Positions 25,794 through 34,368 are shown, counted from the stretch's first letter. The stretch is 64,000 nt of DNA from Burkholderia gladioli (GCF_000959725.1 NZ_CP009322.1:2480001-2544000), one strand, 5' to 3'. Numbers and translations are program-made. Notes: a model not told the origin generated them from the sequence alone.

Positions 25794-28307
25794 TCAGAAC
25801 TTCAGGTCGGCGCTCAGGATCACGGTGCGGCCCGCGCCGGGCACGCCGTAGATCTGGTAGCCATCGAGCGAGGCGCCGATCGCCGAGTAGTAGAACTTGT
25901 TGAACAGGTTCTGCACGTTCAGGCTCAGCGTCAGGTGCTTGTCCACCTCGTAGCGCGCGGCCAGCGAATGCAGCCAGAAGGCCGGCGCCTTCTCGTTGTC
26001 GGCCACGTACACGGGATGCTTGCCGTTCGGCCCGTTCACCGTGCTGCTGTTGTTGTTCTGGCCGCCCACGTAGGCGTTGTCGGTGTAACGGCGCGTGCCG
26101 ACGTACTGCACGCCGTAGCTCAGCGCGAGCTTCGGCGTGAGCTGGTACGAGGTCCACAGGTTGAAGGTGGCGTTCGGCACGTTGCCGGGCCGCGCGCCCG
26201 CGTTGGCGCCCTTGGTGATGCGCCCGCGCATGCCGGCGAAACCGGCGAAGGCGGTCCATTTCTCGGTCAGGTTGCCCGACAGGCCCAGCTCGATGCCGTC
26301 CACGCGCTTGGGCGGCAGCTCGCGCACCACCGTGGTGGTGCTGTCGCCGTAATCCCAGGAATCGCTCAGCTCGGTGCGGAACAGCGCGCCCGTCAGCGAC
26401 AGGCGCCGTTCGAACAGGTCCCACTTGGTGCCCACTTCCCAGGTCTTGGCGGTGGCGGGCTTCACGCTCTGGCTGGTGGTGTCGCCGTAGATCACGTTGT
26501 TGGTGGTGCCGCCCACCGCCGAGGGCTGGGTCGCCTGGCTGTAGGAGGCATACAGGCTGCCGTAGGGCACCGGCTTGTAGGTCAGGCCGGCGCGGCCGCT
26601 CCAGGCGCCGTCGTTGCTGCGCTGGACCGTGTGCGCCCCCGCCGCGCCGTTCACCTGCCTGACCGAGAAGCGGTCGTAGCGGATCGCGCCGTCGACGATC
26701 CACTTGGACGTCAGCGTGACGGTGTCGCGCAGGTAGACGCCGCCGTCGTTGACGGCTGCGTAGTCGCCGGCGCCGCCTTCCAGGGTCGGCACCGAGCCCA
26801 TGCTGGTGCCGTAGGGGTTGGCCAGCGACATCACCGGATTGAAGGCGGGGCCGTCCACCACGCTGGTCAAATCGCCGTAACGCTCGTGATAGAACTCGGC
26901 GCCGGCCACCACGTCGTGGTGCACGTGGCCGGTGTCGAACGCGAGATTCAGGTTGGTCTCGTTGGCGAGGATGTCGTAACGCTTGGCAGTCCCGAAGTTG
27001 TTGCCGCGCAGGACCGCCTGGCCGCCGGCGATCGGGGCCGGCGCGAAGCCGCTGTATGAGAGCACGCCCGAGCCGCTGGTGATCAACGGCCCGCTGCCGA
27101 CGTAGCCGAGCGAGGTGCCGGCCGTGCTGTTGAAGCGCGCCGGCGAGAGCACGGTCACGCGGTCGGTCTGCTCCCAGCGCGTGATGTTGGACAGGTGCAC
27201 GTTGTCGTTGACGTCGTGCGCGACCTTCACCGTCACGCGGTTGGTCTCGGTGCGATCGGTGTAGAGGTTCGGGTCGCCGTACCAGGCGTTGCGCGCCACG
27301 CCCGGCATCGGCGCGCCGCCGGTGCCGCGCTGGATCGGGATGCCGCCGTCGGGCACGTTGTCGTCGTGCTGGTGCAGGTAGTCGATCGTCACCGTGGTGG
27401 GCGTGCCCAGGCCCATCGCCAGCGAGCCGGCCACGCCCCAGCGGTCGTAGTGGGTGACCGCGCGGCCGTCCACGTCGTTGGTATGGCGCATCAGGTTCAG
27501 GCGCAGCGCGGTGTTGTCGCCGAGCTGCTTGTTGAGATCGGCCGTCACGCGGCGGTAGCTCGCGCTGCCCAGCGAACCCTGTAGGTGGTAGGCATCGCCC
27601 AGGTGCGCTTCCTTGGTCACCAGGTTGACGCTGCCGCCCGGCGCCGCCACGCCCGACTCGATGGTGCCGGTGCCCTTGAAGACCTCCACGCTCTCGGTGT
27701 CGAAGGTGTCCATGCGGCTCGCCAGCCCGGCATCGCGGATGCCGTCGACGGTGAAGCTCTGCTCGGACGAGAAGCCGCGAATCGTGAACATGTCGCCCCA
27801 GCCGAGGTTGCCCTCGCCCGAGGTGAAGGTGATGCCGGGCACGTTGCGCAGGATGTCCTGCAGGCTCTGCGCCTGCTGCTCGTCGAGCACCTTCTTCGGG
27901 ATCACCGAGACGCTCTGCGCCATGTCGAGGATCGGCTGCGTGAACTGGTCCGAGTGGACGAACTCGGCCTGGTAGGCGGAGCGCCCGCCGTGGATCGTCA
28001 TGGCCGGCAGCGCGGCGGCGGCCTGGCTGGTGCCCTTGGCGGTGGTTTGGGCGGTGGTTTGGGCGCCGCCCTGGGCGGCCGTGGTTGGGCCGACGGCCTG
28101 GGTCGTCGCCCCGGCGGTGCCCGGCGTCGCGGCCGCTTGCGCCGCCGCCCCGTTCGTGCCGGCCGCTGCTGGTGCCTGCGACGGCGCTGGCGGCTCCGTT
28201 CGCGTCTGTGCCTGCGCACCCGACATCATGGCGATGCCGAGGGTGGTACCCAGCAGCCCGGTCAACAAGCCCGACGGCCGGCCACGCCTTCCCCGATACG
28301 ACAACAT
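25794..28307 (-). CDS. TonB-dependent siderophore receptor
   Basis: 837 residues. A signal peptide ends at AQAQ near residue 34. A low-complexity Ala/Thr/Gln/Gly linker of about 65 residues follows. The plug domain reads SVSVIPKKVLDEQQAQSLQDIL and MFTIRGFSSEQSFTVDGI, and the 22-stranded barrel ends in Phe (LSADLKF). It imports a ferric siderophore across the outer membrane with TonB energy. Its closest relatives by look are Fiu/PiuA catecholate receptors, which go with PiuC. The start has AAGGA five bases upstream. The Fur-box-like site lies 20-34 bases upstream of the start. Confidence 0.92.
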   Translation of the reverse strand: MLSYRGRRGRPSGLLTGLLGTTLGIAMMSGAQAQTRTEPPAPSQAPAAAGTNGAAAQAAATPGTAGATTQAVGPTTAAQGGAQTTAQTTAKGTSQAAAALPAMTIHGGRSAYQAEFVHSDQFTQPILDMAQSVSVIPKKVLDEQQAQSLQDILRNVPGITFTSGEGNLGWGDMFTIRGFSSEQSFTVDGIRDAGLASRMDTFDTESVEVFKGTGTIESGVAAPGGSVNLVTKEAHLGDAYHLQGSLGSASYRRVTADLNKQLGDNTALRLNLMRHTNDVDGRAVTHYDRWGVAGSLAMGLGTPTTVTIDYLHQHDDNVPDGGIPIQRGTGGAPMPGVARNAWYGDPNLYTDRTETNRVTVKVAHDVNDNVHLSNITRWEQTDRVTVLSPARFNSTAGTSLGYVGSGPLITSGSGVLSYSGFAPAPIAGGQAVLRGNNFGTAKRYDILANETNLNLAFDTGHVHHDVVAGAEFYHERYGDLTSVVDGPAFNPVMSLANPYGTSMGSVPTLEGGAGDYAAVNDGGVYLRDTVTLTSKWIVDGAIRYDRFSVRQVNGAAGAHTVQRSNDGAWSGRAGLTYKPVPYGSLYASYSQATQPSAVGGTTNNVIYGDTTSQSVKPATAKTWEVGTKWDLFERRLSLTGALFRTELSDSWDYGDSTTTVVRELPPKRVDGIELGLSGNLTEKWTAFAGFAGMRGRITKGANAGARPGNVPNATFNLWTSYQLTPKLALSYGVQYVGTRRYTDNAYVGGQNNNSSTVNGPNGKHPVYVADNEKAPAFWLHSLAARYEVDKHLTLSLNVQNLFNKFYYSAIGASLDGYQIYGVPGAGRTVILSADLKF

Positions 28308-28326
28308 GCTGATCCTTACGCGTAAA

Positions 28327-28341
28327 TGAAAATGATTGTTG
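28327..28341. promoter_or_regulatory. Candidate Fur box upstream of the siderophore receptor
   Basis: TGAAAATGATTGTTG matches the 7-1-7 Fur consensus TGATAATNATTATCA at 10 of 14 defined bases. It lies 20 bases from the receptor start on the side where its promoter must be. Regulation by Fur is inference from family context. Confidence 0.65.
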
Positions 28342-28558
28342 TTTGCGATTCGGATTCTAGGGAGGCGGATGTCAAGGAACTGTTAAGGTCGGCCGCGCGC
28401 CGGCGGCCCGGCCGGCGGCGCGCGGCCTTCGGGCAGTCTTCATCCGGCTTTCAGGCGGCTATCGGTTTCGGCTCGCGGGCCGCGCATTCGCCCGCGGCGG
28501 GGACCGGCGCGGCCCGCTCGGCTGTAATGCCCTGGCCTGTCTATCCCAAGGAGGAATC

Positions 28559-28786
28559 ATGGCAACCGCAATCAGCGGCAAGATCGATATCTCGGCACTG
28601 GCCTCGGCCATCGAGGCGAAGAAGGGTGGCGGCGCGCTGCCCAAGGACGCCGGCATGCAGGCGCTCGGCGCCCTGATGCAGGGCCTGGGCAAGGGCATCG
28701 CGGAAAAGGGCAGCCCGCTGCCCAAGGACGCCTCGCTGGCCGACCTGTTCTCGAAGATGCCTCCGGGCTCGTTCCACAAGGCCTGA
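28559..28786 (+). CDS. Small protein of unknown function with two LPKDA segments
   Basis: 75-residue acidic/neutral helical protein with a very strong ribosome site (AAGGAGGAATC, right before the ATG). It has an internal near-repeat: GALPKDAGMQALGALMQGL and SPLPKDASLADLFSKM. It has no signal peptide, TM helix or Cys. I do not recognise a family. The next gene, a helical 115-residue protein, starts 40 bases later on the same strand, so the two are likely one transcript. The upstream side is the divergent Fur-regulated receptor. Confidence 0.7.
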   Translation: MATAISGKIDISALASAIEAKKGGGALPKDAGMQALGALMQGLGKGIAEKGSPLPKDASLADLFSKMPPGSFHKA

Positions 28787-28826
28787 GCAGGCCCATTCGA
28801 GCCGCCTCGCGCGGCTCCTTCCCGAC

Positions 28827-29174
28827 ATGACCGATCCCAGCACGATCCACGACGCCTGGCAGGCGGCGCGCCAGCAAGGGCGCGAGGCCGAAGCCGAGGC
28901 GCTGCTGCAGCAGTTGCACGCCGAGGCGCCGGCCTCGCGCGAATCGCTGACGCTGAGGCTGTCCGCCTGCATCGAGCGCGGCGACTACCTCGACGCGCTG
29001 CATCTCGCGAGCAGCGCCGAAGGCGAGCGCTTTCCGGAACTGAAGGCGCTCGCGCTCTACTTCCTCGACGATCCGCTCTGGCGCGGCATCGCCCAGGGCC
29101 TCGCTGACGACGCGAATCCCCACGTCGCCACGGCGATGCGCAAGCTGCTGGAGGAGGCGCCAGCCGCCGCCTGA
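28827..29174 (+). CDS. Small TPR-like helical protein, function unknown
   Basis: 115 residues, almost entirely helical. Paired helices AWQAARQQGREAEAEALLQQLHAEAP and SLTLRLSACIERGDYLDALHLASSA look like two TPR-type units, followed by a C-terminal helix (VATAMRKLLEEAP). No export signal. It is 40 bases behind the LPKDA protein and 43 bases before a convergent LuxR gene stop. A chaperone or adaptor role is possible for such proteins but nothing in the sequence proves it. Confidence 0.65.
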   Translation: MTDPSTIHDAWQAARQQGREAEAEALLQQLHAEAPASRESLTLRLSACIERGDYLDALHLASSAEGERFPELKALALYFLDDPLWRGIAQGLADDANPHVATAMRKLLEEAPAAA

Positions 29175-29217
29175 AGACAGGCCGCCGGCGCATGCCGGCG
29201 GCAAGATGCGAGCGCGC

Positions 29218-29985
29218 TCAGGCGGTGCCGAGCATCCACTTCGCGAAGCCGTGGCGCCCGCTCAGGTTGAGCTTGATCCCGGCGCGCCGGAAGTAGGTGG
29301 CGGCGGTGCTCTCGCGCACGCTGAGCTGGCGCGCGATCGCGGGCAGGGTATGGCCGCGCAGATGGGCCAGGCAGACCTGGTATTCGCGGCTCGACAGCCT
29401 CACGCCGATCCGCCGCAAACGCTCGTCGAAGCTGCGCTGCAGCCGCGCGGCCTGGCTTTCCGCCGGGGCCGGCGCGATCGACGGCGGCATCTCGGCCCAG
29501 GGCTTCTGGGTCTTCTTGCGCGCATGATGGCCGAGCGCCGGCAGGATCGCATCGGAGATCTGCTTCAACGCCGACAGCTCCTGCAGCGAGAAGTCCTGGC
29601 TGTGCCGCGAGGCACGGTACAGGGAGATGACGTAACGGCAGTTCTCCTGACGATGCAGCAGAATGCACCGGCATACCGTGTCACCGGCCTGCTGCGCCTC
29701 GCCCGTGATCGCGCGCGGCTTCAGGTGGATCAACTGGGAATCCTTGGCATCGACGATCCGGCCGACGATCGCGGCATCCGCCTCGTCACGCCTCGCCGCG
29801 CCGCCCCAGCTACCCAGGCGCTGGACCGCCGTCACCGTGCGCCGCTTCTCGTCGAGTGTCCAGTTGCTCGCCTCGGTCACGTCGACCGGCACGTAGTCGT
29901 TGATCAGGCGGTGAATGCCCGCCAGGAAATTGTCGGTACCGCTGTCGGTGATCACCTGCCCGATCTTCGCGAAAAAATTGTCCAA
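29218..29985 (-). CDS. LuxR-type HTH regulator, first of a paralogous pair
   Basis: 255 residues. A C-terminal GerE/LuxR HTH occupies about 195-250: LSSREYQVCLAHLRGHTLPAIARQLSVRESTAATYFRRAGIKL, ending in SGRHGFAKWML. The N-terminal 190 residues do not show the invariant Trp/Tyr/Asp pattern of acyl-homoserine-lactone-binding domains, so this is not an obvious quorum receptor. It is clearly paralogous to the protein at 30913-31668 (same N-terminal start pattern FFAKIGQVI / DSIVKLGRVI and the same SGRHG ending). The two genes diverge from a 927-base gap. Effector and target unknown. Confidence 0.85.
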   Translation of the reverse strand: MDNFFAKIGQVITDSGTDNFLAGIHRLINDYVPVDVTEASNWTLDEKRRTVTAVQRLGSWGGAARRDEADAAIVGRIVDAKDSQLIHLKPRAITGEAQQAGDTVCRCILLHRQENCRYVISLYRASRHSQDFSLQELSALKQISDAILPALGHHARKKTQKPWAEMPPSIAPAPAESQAARLQRSFDERLRRIGVRLSSREYQVCLAHLRGHTLPAIARQLSVRESTAATYFRRAGIKLNLSGRHGFAKWMLGTA

Positions 29986-30912
29986 TTCTCACACTCCTCG
30001 GAAACTGCATGCACACAGCGCCTTCCGTCGATCGGCCTCGCCGTCGCGCAGGCAAGCCGCCGATCGTGCGCGGGACACCGCCGCGGCGCACGAGGCGCCG
30101 CTTCCCGCCGTGATGCTCTCTCTTCACGATCACGTCGACGCTCGCCATGACAAGACCGGCGAGATAATCGGCATCATTGCATTTTTATCTTTCAACTCCA
30201 TTATTTCGCCATACAAAATAAGCCAGACGAATCGGCCCACCCAAGCCTTCATTCAACATCAATAACAAAAACATCAATAACAAAAACATCAAGCCGAGAA
30301 TATCGAATTCTCCGGTCATTATGCTTCAATCAGGATCGTGGCATATCGGCAATCAGCGCATCCGGGCATGCGCTGCACGCAGGCATAAGCCCGCGCCTGC
30401 CCCCGATTCCGACGACAAGCACCGATGGCGTCGTCGGCCGGCGAGGCCAACGGGCTGCATGGCGCTTCCGCCCCGCCCGCGATCATGGTATTTATGACAC
30501 TTGAATTTTGGATTTCGAAACAATTCATAATTTCTTGAGGATTTACACAGAAAGGCAATATGGATCGTTGACGCCCGCCGGCCCTGGATTTACCTGTCCA
30601 GATATTGATCTTTTCATATCGCGAACCCGGAACCGGCATTCGGAAATTCGACATCCTGCAATGTACCTCGTTGAAACGACGAATCATTTTGATAGTGCCG
30701 TGCGTCCCGGCCAATGGCCGGCAAGAACAAAATGACACCGAGAGATCCACTCATCATGCGAACCCTGGCTCCAGCCTTGCCTTTTTTTCCCACCGGTTTC
30801 GCGGCGGTCGTCGCGGCGAAACGAGCCGCCTCGGCCCGTCCGCCATTCCCGGCATGAAAGACCAGCGCGGGCCAGGCCCATGCCGCGCCGGAAACCATCA
30901 CGGGGGCTATCC
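29986..30912. promoter_or_regulatory. Long low-GC gap between two divergent LuxR paralogues
   Basis: This 927-base region has markedly lower GC than the rest of the window and no gene with a believable start and composition on either strand. It holds a 15-bp tandem repeat at 30256-30292. Open frames at 30319-30750 (minus) and 30508-30735 (plus) lack ribosome sites and family resemblance. The size suggests complex regulation of the two regulators, an untranslated RNA, or decayed horizontally acquired DNA. Confidence 0.5.
30256..30292. repeat. 15-bp tandem repeat, 2.5 copies
   Basis: The unit ACATCAATAACAAAA occurs at 30256-30270 and again at 30271-30285, then ACATCAA at 30286-30292. Copies are identical. 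It lies in the divergent gap between the LuxR paralogues and could be an iteron-like binding site or a slippage product. Confidence 0.9.
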
Positions 30913-31668
30913 ATGCGCGACAGCATCGTGAAACTCGGCAGGGTGATTTCGAATGTCGGAAGCCCTCGATTCTTCTCGACCATGCAGCAGCTGATCGAAG
31001 GCGCGGTCGCGATCGACCTGATGCAGGTCGCGGTCCGGCGCCGCGATCCGCATCATGGCCGACGGCTCGGCATCGCCACGCTGCACGGCCCGGAACTGCA
31101 GGAGTGCGAACTCGGCGGCCTGCTGCCCGAGCCCGACTCGGAGCAGGACGGCCCGCGCCTGTTCCCGCTCGCGCCGCGCCAGGCCGAGCCGGGCGAGACC
31201 GCGCCGGCTCCCGGCCATCGCTGCCTGATACTGATGCGTCGCGCGCAGGTGGATTTCGTGATGCTGTTGCGGCGCAACGGCGGGCGCGCCGGGTTTCGGC
31301 CCGAGGAGTTCGCCACGCTCGACGAGTTGTCGAAGGCGCTGCTTCCGCTGGTCGAGCAGCATGCCTTGATGCAGCCGCCCGCGGCCGCCGATGCGCTGCC
31401 GGCCAACGCGACAGAGCCGTCGACGCTATCCGGCCAGGGCGCCGACACGCTGCCGCAGCGCTTTCGAGCGCGCCTCGACCAGCAGAACATCACGTTGTCG
31501 CTGCGCGAGCAGCAGGTCTGCCTGCTGAACCTGTCCGGCTACACGCTGTCGGCGATCTGCGACGAGCTGGACCTGCGCTCGGGCACCGTCGAGACCTACC
31601 TGAAGCGCGCTCGCCTCAAACTCGGCCTGAGCGGACGACATGGCCTGTCGCGCTGGATGATCGAATAG
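30913..31668 (+). CDS. LuxR-type HTH regulator, second of a paralogous pair
   Basis: 251 residues from the ATG at 30913, chosen because GGGGG lies six bases upstream and the N-terminus then aligns with the paralogue at 29218-29985. The HTH is at about 190-248 (LSLREQQVCLLNLSGYTLSAICDELDLRSGTVETYLKRARLKL, then SGRHGLSRWMI). No recognisable autoinducer domain. A proline/alanine-rich linker sits before the HTH. It is transcribed away from its paralogue; the two may act on each other's promoters or on common targets, which is inference. Confidence 0.85.
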   Translation: MRDSIVKLGRVISNVGSPRFFSTMQQLIEGAVAIDLMQVAVRRRDPHHGRRLGIATLHGPELQECELGGLLPEPDSEQDGPRLFPLAPRQAEPGETAPAPGHRCLILMRRAQVDFVMLLRRNGGRAGFRPEEFATLDELSKALLPLVEQHALMQPPAAADALPANATEPSTLSGQGADTLPQRFRARLDQQNITLSLREQQVCLLNLSGYTLSAICDELDLRSGTVETYLKRARLKLGLSGRHGLSRWMIE

Positions 31669-31776
31669 GCGAGGCGGGCGGGCCGCACGCCGGCAGGACT
31701 GCGTCGTCGCCGGCCCGGCTCGCCGCGTCGCGCCCCCCTCGGCGCCTCGCGGCGGCCTTGCCGCCCGGCGGCTTGC

Positions 31777-32769
31777 TCAGATCACCAGCAGCAGCCCGGC
31801 GAACACCGCATAGAAGCCGCCGACGCAGGTCAGCAGGCGGCTGCTGACGCGGCGCGCGCGGAACACGAACTGCAGGAACACGATCGCGATGGCCGTCATC
31901 ACGGCCGCAAGGATCGACGGCGAGGCGAGATGCCAGGGCGTGAAGAACAGCCCGAACGCGGTCGGGATGGTGGCCTGGATCATCATCGCGCCGCTGATGT
32001 TGGCCAGCGCCAGGCGCTCCTTGCCCTGCCGCACCCAGATCACCGCGTTCATGATCTCGGGCAGCTCGGTGGCGATCGGGCTGAACAGCAGCGCCGTGAG
32101 CTGCGGGCTCAGGCCGAGCCAGGGGCCGACCGCCTCGATCTGGCCGACGAACAGGTGCGAGGCGGCGAAGATCACCACCAGCGCGCCCACCGTCTGCAGG
32201 ACCACCCAGCCCATCGCCGGATTGTCGGAGCGCGGACGCAGCATCAAGGGCTCGAGATCGCCGTGTTCGCTGCCGTCGCCGTCAGCCGTCAGCTCGCGCC
32301 AGCAATACAGCGCATAAGCCGCCAGGAAGGCGATGCCGAGCAGCGGCTTGTACTGGAACACCACCAGGCCGAGGCCGATCTTGGCCACGAAGATGGCCAG
32401 GAACCAGAGCTGGTCGCGGCGCAGTTGCGCGGTGTTGGCATCCACCTCGCGCGCGCGGCCGAGCTTCCTGGCCACCGCCAGCAGCGCGAAGCCGACCACC
32501 GCGTAGGCCACCGTGCTCAGCGCCAGCGGGCCGCCGATCGCGGCGCCCACGCCGATTTCCTTGTGCGCCGGGGTGGTGCCGAAGGCCACCGCGACCAGGG
32601 TGACCACGCTCTCGGGCAGGGCCGTGCCGAACGCGGCGAGGATCGTGCCGGTGGCGGTCTGTGTCAGGTTCAGCTTCTGGCCGAGCCATTCCACGCCGTT
32701 GACGAAGGTTTCGCAGGAAAAATAGATGATGCCGGCCGCGGCGATCAGGAGAACGAAGGTGAGGATCAT
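31777..32769 (-). CDS. CaCA-family cation antiporter (Na+/Ca2+-exchanger type), likely Mn2+-controlled
   Basis: 330 residues from the ATG at 32769, with GGAG eight bases upstream. About ten TM helices in two inverted halves. Each half has the alpha-repeat with acidic residues: GTILAAFGTALPESVVTLVAV in the first and LLFSPIATELPEIMNAVIWV in the second. These carry the cation-binding Glu of Na+/Ca2+ exchangers. A yybP-ykoY-type riboswitch with its own promoter lies upstream on the same strand, so the likely physiological job is Mn2+ (or Ca2+/Mn2+) export under metal excess. That function is inferred from the leader, not from the protein. Confidence 0.9.
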   Translation of the reverse strand: MILTFVLLIAAAGIIYFSCETFVNGVEWLGQKLNLTQTATGTILAAFGTALPESVVTLVAVAFGTTPAHKEIGVGAAIGGPLALSTVAYAVVGFALLAVARKLGRAREVDANTAQLRRDQLWFLAIFVAKIGLGLVVFQYKPLLGIAFLAAYALYCWRELTADGDGSEHGDLEPLMLRPRSDNPAMGWVVLQTVGALVVIFAASHLFVGQIEAVGPWLGLSPQLTALLFSPIATELPEIMNAVIWVRQGKERLALANISGAMMIQATIPTAFGLFFTPWHLASPSILAAVMTAIAIVFLQFVFRARRVSSRLLTCVGGFYAVFAGLLLVI

Positions 32770-32838
32770 CGCGACGACTCCGCGATGGCGAGACGGGTAC
32801 GGCAGGAGGGATTGAGGGACACTTTTATTATCTCCACG

Positions 32839-32879
32839 GGCCGGGCGACGCAACCATGACGCAACCCTCCCGCCCGGCC
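32839..32879 (-). promoter_or_regulatory. Large hairpin after the riboswitch, candidate expression platform
   Basis: On the minus strand GGCCGGGCG (32879-32871) and CGCCCGGCC (32847-32839) form a perfect 9-bp outer stem around GGAGGGTTGCGTCATGGTTG and a few more bases. It lies between the metal-sensing domain and the antiporter start. No T-tract follows, so control at translation or by Rho seems more likely than intrinsic termination. Confidence 0.5.
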
Positions 32880-32893
32880 AGGGTGGAGGGAAA

Positions 32894-33011
32894 CGTCATA
32901 AGTCTCGTCAGGCCGTGGACAACAACGGCTGCCGACGCCATGGCCATGCTGGCCAAATATGTTGACGTCGGCGCTTCGCCGGGGAGGCGAAGCAGACTAC
33001 TCCCCTAAGAC
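32894..33011 (-). promoter_or_regulatory. yybP-ykoY family (Mn2+) riboswitch
   Basis: Read on the minus strand, the leader contains CTTAGGGGAGTAG, the hallmark 5' segment of this riboswitch class, and ACGTCAACATA, a second typical element. The fold has four stems. A closing stem pairs GTCTTAG (33011-33005) with TTATGAC further on. A perfect hairpin is GCTTCGCC-TCCCC-GGCGAAGC. A long arm, GCCGACG/CGTCGGC, has an inner GGCCA-GCA-TGGCC. The last hairpin is GCCGT/ACGGC. It lies 124 bases before the start of a CaCA antiporter. The class senses Mn2+ and controls Mn2+ exporters in many bacteria. No covariance model was run. Confidence 0.82.
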
Positions 33012-33018
33012 AGGCGCT

Positions 33019-33047
33019 ATTCTAGCCGAACATTGTGACAACACCAA
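33019..33047 (-). promoter_or_regulatory. Promoter of the riboswitch-antiporter transcript
   Basis: On the minus strand TTGGTG (33047-33042) and TAGAAT (33024-33019) are separated by 17 bases. The -10 matches the consensus at five of six; the -35 only at three. Transcription would start at about 33011-33013, right at the 5' edge of the riboswitch closing stem. Confidence 0.6.
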
Positions 33048-33322
33048 TTTTCGGGCCGTCGTGGCGCGCCACCGCTGGCGCCCGCGCGCATGATGCCGGC
33101 GCCGCGCGGCCCGCGCCATGCCCTGCGCGTCATCGCCGTGATGACGGATCCGCATGGGTCGCCGCGCACCAGCCGTGGCGCGGCTCGCCCGGCCGAAGCC
33201 GCCTTTAGCGCGCCCGACGCGCCTCGCGGGCACGGGCATCGCCGTGCTATCGTCGCCGGCAGCCGATCGCGGCAGGTCGCGCAGGATCGGCAAGCCACCC
33301 ATCAACGAGCACGGAGGCCTGA

Positions 33323-34300
33323 ATGCCGGGATTCGACGAACGCGTACTGAACGGCATGAGCATCTTCGTGGCCGTGGTGGAAGCCGGCAGCTTCGCCGCC
33401 GCGGCCGAGCGGCTCGACATGTCGCAACCGGGCGTGAGCCGCGCGATCGCGCGGCTCGAAACGCGGCTCGAGATCCGCCTGTTCGATCGCAGCACGCGCG
33501 CCGTGTCGCTGACCGACGAGGGCCGGCGCTTCCACCGGCAGATCACGCCGCTGCTCTCCGGGCTGGAGGAAGCGGCCGCCATCGCCTCGGGCAGCGCCAC
33601 CGTGGTGCGCGGCCGGCTGCGCGTGAACATCGATCCGTTCTTCTCGCGGCTGATGCTCGGACCGCGCCTCGAGGCCTTCCTCAATCAGCATCCCGAACTA
33701 CGGCTCGAGCTGGTCACGCGCGACCAGCTCGGCGACCTGGTGGCGGACGGCTTCGATCTCGCGGTGCGCTTCGGCGTGCCGCGCGAATCGGCGATGCGCG
33801 CGCGCAAGCTGCTCGACACGCGCATCCTCACGGTCGCCTCGCCCGACTACCTCGCGCGCCACGGCCGCCCGCTCAAGCCGCAGGAGCTCGGCGACGGCAG
33901 GCACGTCTGCATCGACTTCCGCGATCCCGAGAGCGGCCGGCCGTTTCCCTGGGAATTCCATCGCAAGCGCGAACGCATCGTGGTCGAAACGCAGGCGCGG
34001 CTGGTGGTCAACGATGTCGGCACCATGCTGAGCGCCTGCGCGGCCGGCTACGGCGTGGCCCAGGTGATGGCGCTCGGCTCCGAGGCGCTGCTGGCCGAGG
34101 GCCGGCTGGTCGAGCTGTTTCCCGATTGGCCCGACGAGCGCTTCCCGCTCCACGCGCTGTACCTGAGCGCCAATCACCCGCCCGCGAAGACGCGCGCCTT
34201 CCTCGATTTCGTGGTGTCGCTGACCGACGCGGGCACGGGCGACGCCGCGCCGCTCGTGCCGCCCGCCAGATCCTCGCGCAAGCCGCGCGCGAAGGCTTGA
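33323..34300 (+). CDS. LysR-family transcriptional regulator
   Basis: 325 residues. The HTH (MSIFVAVVEAGSFAAAAERLDMSQPGVSRAIARLETRLEIRLFDR) and the effector domain are complete, with a Lys/Arg-rich tail after residue 310. GGAGG lies five bases before the ATG. It belongs to the CrgA-like group by the RSTRAVSLTDEG segment. The SDR gene converges on it 68 bases downstream, so co-regulation is possible but not shown by a shared promoter. Confidence 0.92.
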   Translation: MPGFDERVLNGMSIFVAVVEAGSFAAAAERLDMSQPGVSRAIARLETRLEIRLFDRSTRAVSLTDEGRRFHRQITPLLSGLEEAAAIASGSATVVRGRLRVNIDPFFSRLMLGPRLEAFLNQHPELRLELVTRDQLGDLVADGFDLAVRFGVPRESAMRARKLLDTRILTVASPDYLARHGRPLKPQELGDGRHVCIDFRDPESGRPFPWEFHRKRERIVVETQARLVVNDVGTMLSACAAGYGVAQVMALGSEALLAEGRLVELFPDWPDERFPLHALYLSANHPPAKTRAFLDFVVSLTDAGTGDAAPLVPPARSSRKPRAKA

Positions 34301-34368
34301 GGCGCGGGCCAGCAATCCGCGCGCGGCACCACCACCGGGCGCGATGACGGCAACGCCGCCGCCCCGGC

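Noticed and set aside
30256..30292. Short direct repeats as a CRISPR array
   Set aside because: Units are 15 bp and adjacent without spacers; no cas genes.
30319..30750. A possible 143-residue gene in the LuxR gap
   Set aside because: No ribosome site, odd composition (many Cys/Arg), no domain; the overlapping plus-strand frames are no better. Kept as an intergenic region.
29218..31668. LuxR genes as acyl-homoserine-lactone receptors
   Set aside because: The N-terminal halves lack the invariant residues of autoinducer domains, and no luxI-type gene is in the window.
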